Assembly (NCBI RefSeq): GCF_016904885.1
Contig: NZ_JADWYI010000001.1
Span: forward strand, 8,675,224-8,739,223
Source: Archangium primigenium
GTDB taxonomy: Bacteria; Myxococcota; Myxococcia; Myxococcales; Myxococcaceae
Direction: 5' to 3'
DNA: 64,000 nucleotides
The position numbers and the translations under genes were made by a program. This document shows, piece after piece, positions 61,094 to 64,000 of the stretch; within the stretch, counting starts at the first letter, position 1, and every line of letters starts with the position of its first letter. The notes under the pieces are model-generated. The model was not told where the DNA came from, searched no databases, and saw only the letters and a program-made list of their open reading frames with translations.

Positions 61094-64000
61094 AGCGAGG
61101 CGGCCACCTGCTCCAGGGCCTTCTGCAGTTGGAGCAGGGCGTAGGGCTTGGGCAGGAGGACGGCGCCCATGCGCAGCGCATCCTCCGGGGGCAGCGCCGC
61201 GCTGGCATGTCCCGAGGCGATGAGCACCCGCAGCCCCGGCCGGAGCCGGACCGCGTCCCGCGCGAGCTCCACGCCAGAGCGGCCCGGCAGGGTCACGTCC
61301 GTGAAGAGCAGCTCGAAGGCGTCCACCGCCAGCACCTCGCTGGCCTCCTCGGCGCTGGCCACCGCCACCACGTCATGGCCGAGCAGGCCCAGCAGCTCGT
61401 AGGCCGAGGAGCGGATGTCCTCGTCGTCCTCCACCAGCAGCACCCGCAGGCGCCGCGTCTTGTCCGGCGCGCGTCGGGACTCGGGTGGGGTGGGCACGCG
61501 CGCGGCGCGCTTCTGGTCGCGCTGGTCGAGCAGCTGCCGCACCTTGCGCGCCAGATCCTCGCTCCGGTAGGGCTTGCTCAGCAGGTGGACGCCCGGGTCC
61601 AACCGGCCCCCGTGCACGATGGCGTCCTCGGTGTAGCCGGAGGTGAAGAGCACCTCCAGGTCCGGCAACAAGGCCTGGGCCTGACGGGCGAGCTCCGGGC
61701 TGCGCACCGGGCCGGGCATCACCACGTCGGTGAAGAGCAGGTCCACCGGATCGCCGCGCGTCAGCAGTGACAGGGCGCTCTGGCCGTCCACGGCCTTGAG
61801 CACGCGGTAGCCCAGGTCCGAGAGGATGTCCACGGTGGTGGCGCGCACCGCCATGTCGTCCTCCACCACGAGGATGGTCTCGGAGCCGCCTTCCACCGGA
61901 CCCGAGAGCACCTCGGGCTGGACGGCCTGCTCCTGCTCGGTGCGCGGCAGGTACAGCTTGAAGGTGGTGCCGCGTCCCAGCTCGCTGCGCAGCTCCACGT
62001 GGCCGCCGCTCTGCTTGACGAAGCCGTACACCATGCTCAGGCCCAGGCCCGTGCCCCGGCCCTCGGGCTTGGTGGTGAAGAAGGGCTCGAAGGCGCGCTC
62101 CATCACCTCCGGGGACATGCCACTGCCCGTGTCCGTCACGGACAGCATCACGTAGGCGCCCGGGGCCACCTCCGGGTGCAGCCGCACGTACTCCTCCCCC
62201 AGCACGACGTTGTCCGCCATCAGCGTGAGCGTGCCGCTGCCCGCCATCGCGTCGCGCGCGTTGATGGCCAGGTTGAGCAGGACGTTCTCCATCTGGTTGG
62301 GGTCGATGAACGTGTTCCACAGCCCCCCGGCGATGATGGCCTCCACCCGCACGTCCTCGCCGAGCGAGCGGCGCAGCAGATCATCCATGCCGCGCACCAG
62401 GCCACCCAGGTCCAGCACCAGGGGCCGCAGGGGCTGGCGCCGGGCGAAGGCGAGCAACTGGGAGGCGAGCTTGGCGCCCCGGTTCACCGAGCCGATGGCG
62501 TTGTTCACGCGGCGCTGGGCGCGCTCGTTGCTCGCCACGTCGCGCTGGAGCAGCTGGAGGTTGCCGGAGATGACCTGGAGCAGGTTGTTGAAGTCGTGCG
62601 CCACGCCGCCGGTCAGCTTGCCCACCGCCTCCATCTTCTGGGACTGGCGCAGCTCCTCCTCCACGCGGCGCTGCTCCGTCACGTCCCGGCCCACGCCGTA
62701 GACCAGGCCCTCCTCGGGCACCAGCACCGCCGTCCAGGACAGGTGCCGCACCGAGCCGTTCTTGTGCTTGAGCGGCGTCTCGAAGCGCCGCGTGGCGTCC
62801 GCCGCGGTGAGCCGGGCCAGCTCCGCCCGCATGGCCGCGTGGCCCTCGGCCTCCAGCCAGTCCAGGGTCCCCCTCACCAGCTCGTCCTCGCGCCAGCCCA
62901 GCACCGCGCTCCACGCGGGGTTCACGCTGAGCAGCCGCCCGCCGGTGTCCATCACCCCCAGGAGTTCCTGGGAGATCTTCCACACGCGGTCCCGCTCGCG
63001 CGTGCGCTGGGCCACCCGCAGCTCCAGGTCCTCGTTGGCCCGGCGCAGCTCCGCCAGCACCCGGAAGCGCTCGCTCGTCGCCCAGACCCGATCGGCGATG
63101 TTGCGCAGGAAGTCGATCTCGTCCTCGCTCCAGTCGCGCACGCGCGTGTCGTGCAGCAGCAGCACCGCCACGAGCCGCCCGTGCTCCATCAGGGGCACGT
63201 TGAGCAGCGAGCGGACCCCGAGCGCCACGAAGTTGGCCGCGTGGGGCGCCGTGCGCGGATCCTTCTCCACGTCGGGGATGACCACCGTCTCCCCGCGCTT
63301 GAGGTCCTCCAGGTGCACGCCGTAGTCATCGAAGGAGTGCCGGCCCGCCACGCTGAGCACGTCGGGACGCGCCACCCAGTCGCGCTGGACCTCGATGACC
63401 CGGCGCGGGCTGTCGATGGTCCCGTAGGCCGCCCGGATGCAGCCCATCAGCGGGCCCACCACGTCCATGGCCGTGCTGGCGATGGCGAAGGTCGTCTCCA
63501 GGTCGCGCAGCCGGTCGCCCACCTCCACGAGCGCCGCCAGCCGCAGCTCGCCTTCCTTGCGATCGTGGATGTCGATCAACACGCCGGGAAAGCGCCGCGG
63601 CTGCCCCTCGGCGGACAGCTCGCAGTGGCCACTGGCCTCGATCCACCGGTAGCCCCACTGGGCGTGCAGCACGCGGTACTCGGCGCGGTAGGGGCTGCCC
63701 AGCCGCACCGTCTTGGCGATCATCGCCTCGACCCGGGGGCGGTCGTCCGGGTGGATGGCGCGCACGAACGCCTCGAGCGGCAGGCCCCGCGCCGCCTCCT
63801 GGACGTCGAGCCCCAGCGCCTGGGCGAAGCGCGCGTCCGCGATGAGCTGGTCCTCCGGGATGTTCCACACCCAGGTGCCCATCACCACGTCCGAGTTGAG
63901 CGCGAGCTGCATGCGCTCGTTGGCATCCCGCAGCGCGTCCTCGATGCGCCGGCGCTCGGTGATGTCCTGCACGACGCCGATGAGCCGCACCGGCCGCCCC
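61090..64000 (-). CDS. Hybrid histidine kinase with PAS/GAF sensors and two receivers (5'-truncated by window)
   Basis: The frame runs off the right edge; about 970 codons are visible. In protein order: end of one PAS domain (VVQDITERR), a PAS with PAC (WVWNIPEDQ to DIHDRKEGE), a GAF domain (FAIASTAMDVVG to VWATSERF), a further PAS, then HisKA with the phosphoacceptor His in GGVAHDFNNLL (nt 62596-62598). A HATPase follows with NLAINARDAM and GTGLGLSMVYG. Two receiver domains have phosphoacceptor Asp in FTDVVMPG and FTDVTLPG. No membrane helix is visible in this part, so sensing is probably cytoplasmic. Output is likely phosphorelay to an unlinked partner. Confidence 0.92.
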   Translation of the reverse strand, partial: GRPVRLIGVVQDITERRRIEDALRDANERMQLALNSDVVMGTWVWNIPEDQLIADARFAQALGLDVQEAARGLPLEAFVRAIHPDDRPRVEAMIAKTVRLGSPYRAEYRVLHAQWGYRWIEASGHCELSAEGQPRRFPGVLIDIHDRKEGELRLAALVEVGDRLRDLETTFAIASTAMDVVGPLMGCIRAAYGTIDSPRRVIEVQRDWVARPDVLSVAGRHSFDDYGVHLEDLKRGETVVIPDVEKDPRTAPHAANFVALGVRSLLNVPLMEHGRLVAVLLLHDTRVRDWSEDEIDFLRNIADRVWATSERFRVLAELRRANEDLELRVAQRTRERDRVWKISQELLGVMDTGGRLLSVNPAWSAVLGWREDELVRGTLDWLEAEGHAAMRAELARLTAADATRRFETPLKHKNGSVRHLSWTAVLVPEEGLVYGVGRDVTEQRRVEEELRQSQKMEAVGKLTGGVAHDFNNLLQVISGNLQLLQRDVASNERAQRRVNNAIGSVNRGAKLASQLLAFARRQPLRPLVLDLGGLVRGMDDLLRRSLGEDVRVEAIIAGGLWNTFIDPNQMENVLLNLAINARDAMAGSGTLTLMADNVVLGEEYVRLHPEVAPGAYVMLSVTDTGSGMSPEVMERAFEPFFTTKPEGRGTGLGLSMVYGFVKQSGGHVELRSELGRGTTFKLYLPRTEQEQAVQPEVLSGPVEGGSETILVVEDDMAVRATTVDILSDLGYRVLKAVDGQSALSLLTRGDPVDLLFTDVVMPGPVRSPELARQAQALLPDLEVLFTSGYTEDAIVHGGRLDPGVHLLSKPYRSEDLARKVRQLLDQRDQKRAARVPTPPESRRAPDKTRRLRVLLVEDDEDIRSSAYELLGLLGHDVVAVASAEEASEVLAVDAFELLFTDVTLPGRSGVELARDAVRLRPGLRVLIASGHASAALPPEDALRMGAVLLPKPYALLQLQKALEQVAASL

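Overview
This 64 kb window is chromosomal DNA from a very GC-rich myxobacterium, most likely of the Cystobacterineae (Archangium/Cystobacter/Myxococcus relatives). The signs are strong G/C bias at third codon positions, a MYXO-CTERM-type surface-sorting segment, a minor-pilin/PilY1 cluster of the kind M. xanthus carries in several copies, DUF4388 and TPR proteins, sigma-54-like promoters and several secreted degradative enzymes. I see no phage, insertion sequence, CRISPR array, rRNA or tRNA. Genes are tightly packed and mostly read as ordinary chromosome.

Layout. 0-3.6 kb: the 3' part of a TPR/DUF3857 protein with a degenerate transglutaminase fold. 3.6-9.9 kb (minus strand): a complete Fe-S cluster assembly operon, Rrf2 regulator-sufB-sufC-sufD-sufS-sufU-sufT, with 4-nt stop/start overlaps at five consecutive junctions and a 15-bp palindrome upstream as the likely operator. 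10.1-15.2 kb: a small conserved-type protein, a divergent LysR/SDR pair, a 50-aa membrane protein, a 14-repeat Kelch lipoprotein and a glyoxalase-fold protein. 15.3-19.3 kb (minus): a secreted DUF4874/DUF4832 protein, and an ATP-grasp (D-Ala-D-Ala-ligase-like) gene translationally coupled to a zinc peptidase gene. 19.4-25.3 kb: an M4 metalloprotease, a YwqG-like protein, an endonuclease I, a branched-chain-type substrate-binding lipoprotein and a lytic transglycosylase. The three hydrolases lack a Sec signal but have long disordered N-termini. 25.4-33.2 kb: an NTF2-fold protein, DUF2252, a cold-shock protein, a diverged S-adenosylhomocysteinase-like protein, an ADP-ribosylglycohydrolase, a universal stress protein and two TPR proteins.

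33.5-40.3 kb holds the most unusual gene: a ~2,246-aa open frame. A secreted adhesin-like half (DUF11/Ig-like domains plus five ~131-aa thrombospondin-3 tandem repeats) ends in a MYXO-CTERM-like segment. It is followed without a stop by a second signal-peptide-like segment, a barrel-like domain, more TSP3 repeats and an OmpA peptidoglycan-binding domain. It looks like two surface-protein genes joined into one, possibly processed as a polyprotein.

40.4-47.1 kb: a phosphatase, hemW with an adjacent coiled-coil gene, and a double-length M16 peptidase. 47.2-55.5 kb (minus): type IV pilus minor pilins fimT/pilV/pilW/pilX and the tip protein PilY1, whose von Willebrand A MIDAS site is degenerate. 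55.7-64 kb: prmA, an Mpo1-like (DUF962) protein, an EEP-family phosphodiesterase, rsmE, a small GlsB-like membrane protein, a zinc-ribbon/RDD protein and, running off the right edge, a multi-PAS/GAF hybrid histidine kinase with two receivers. Exact start codons are uncertain for several genes, as noted in their entries.
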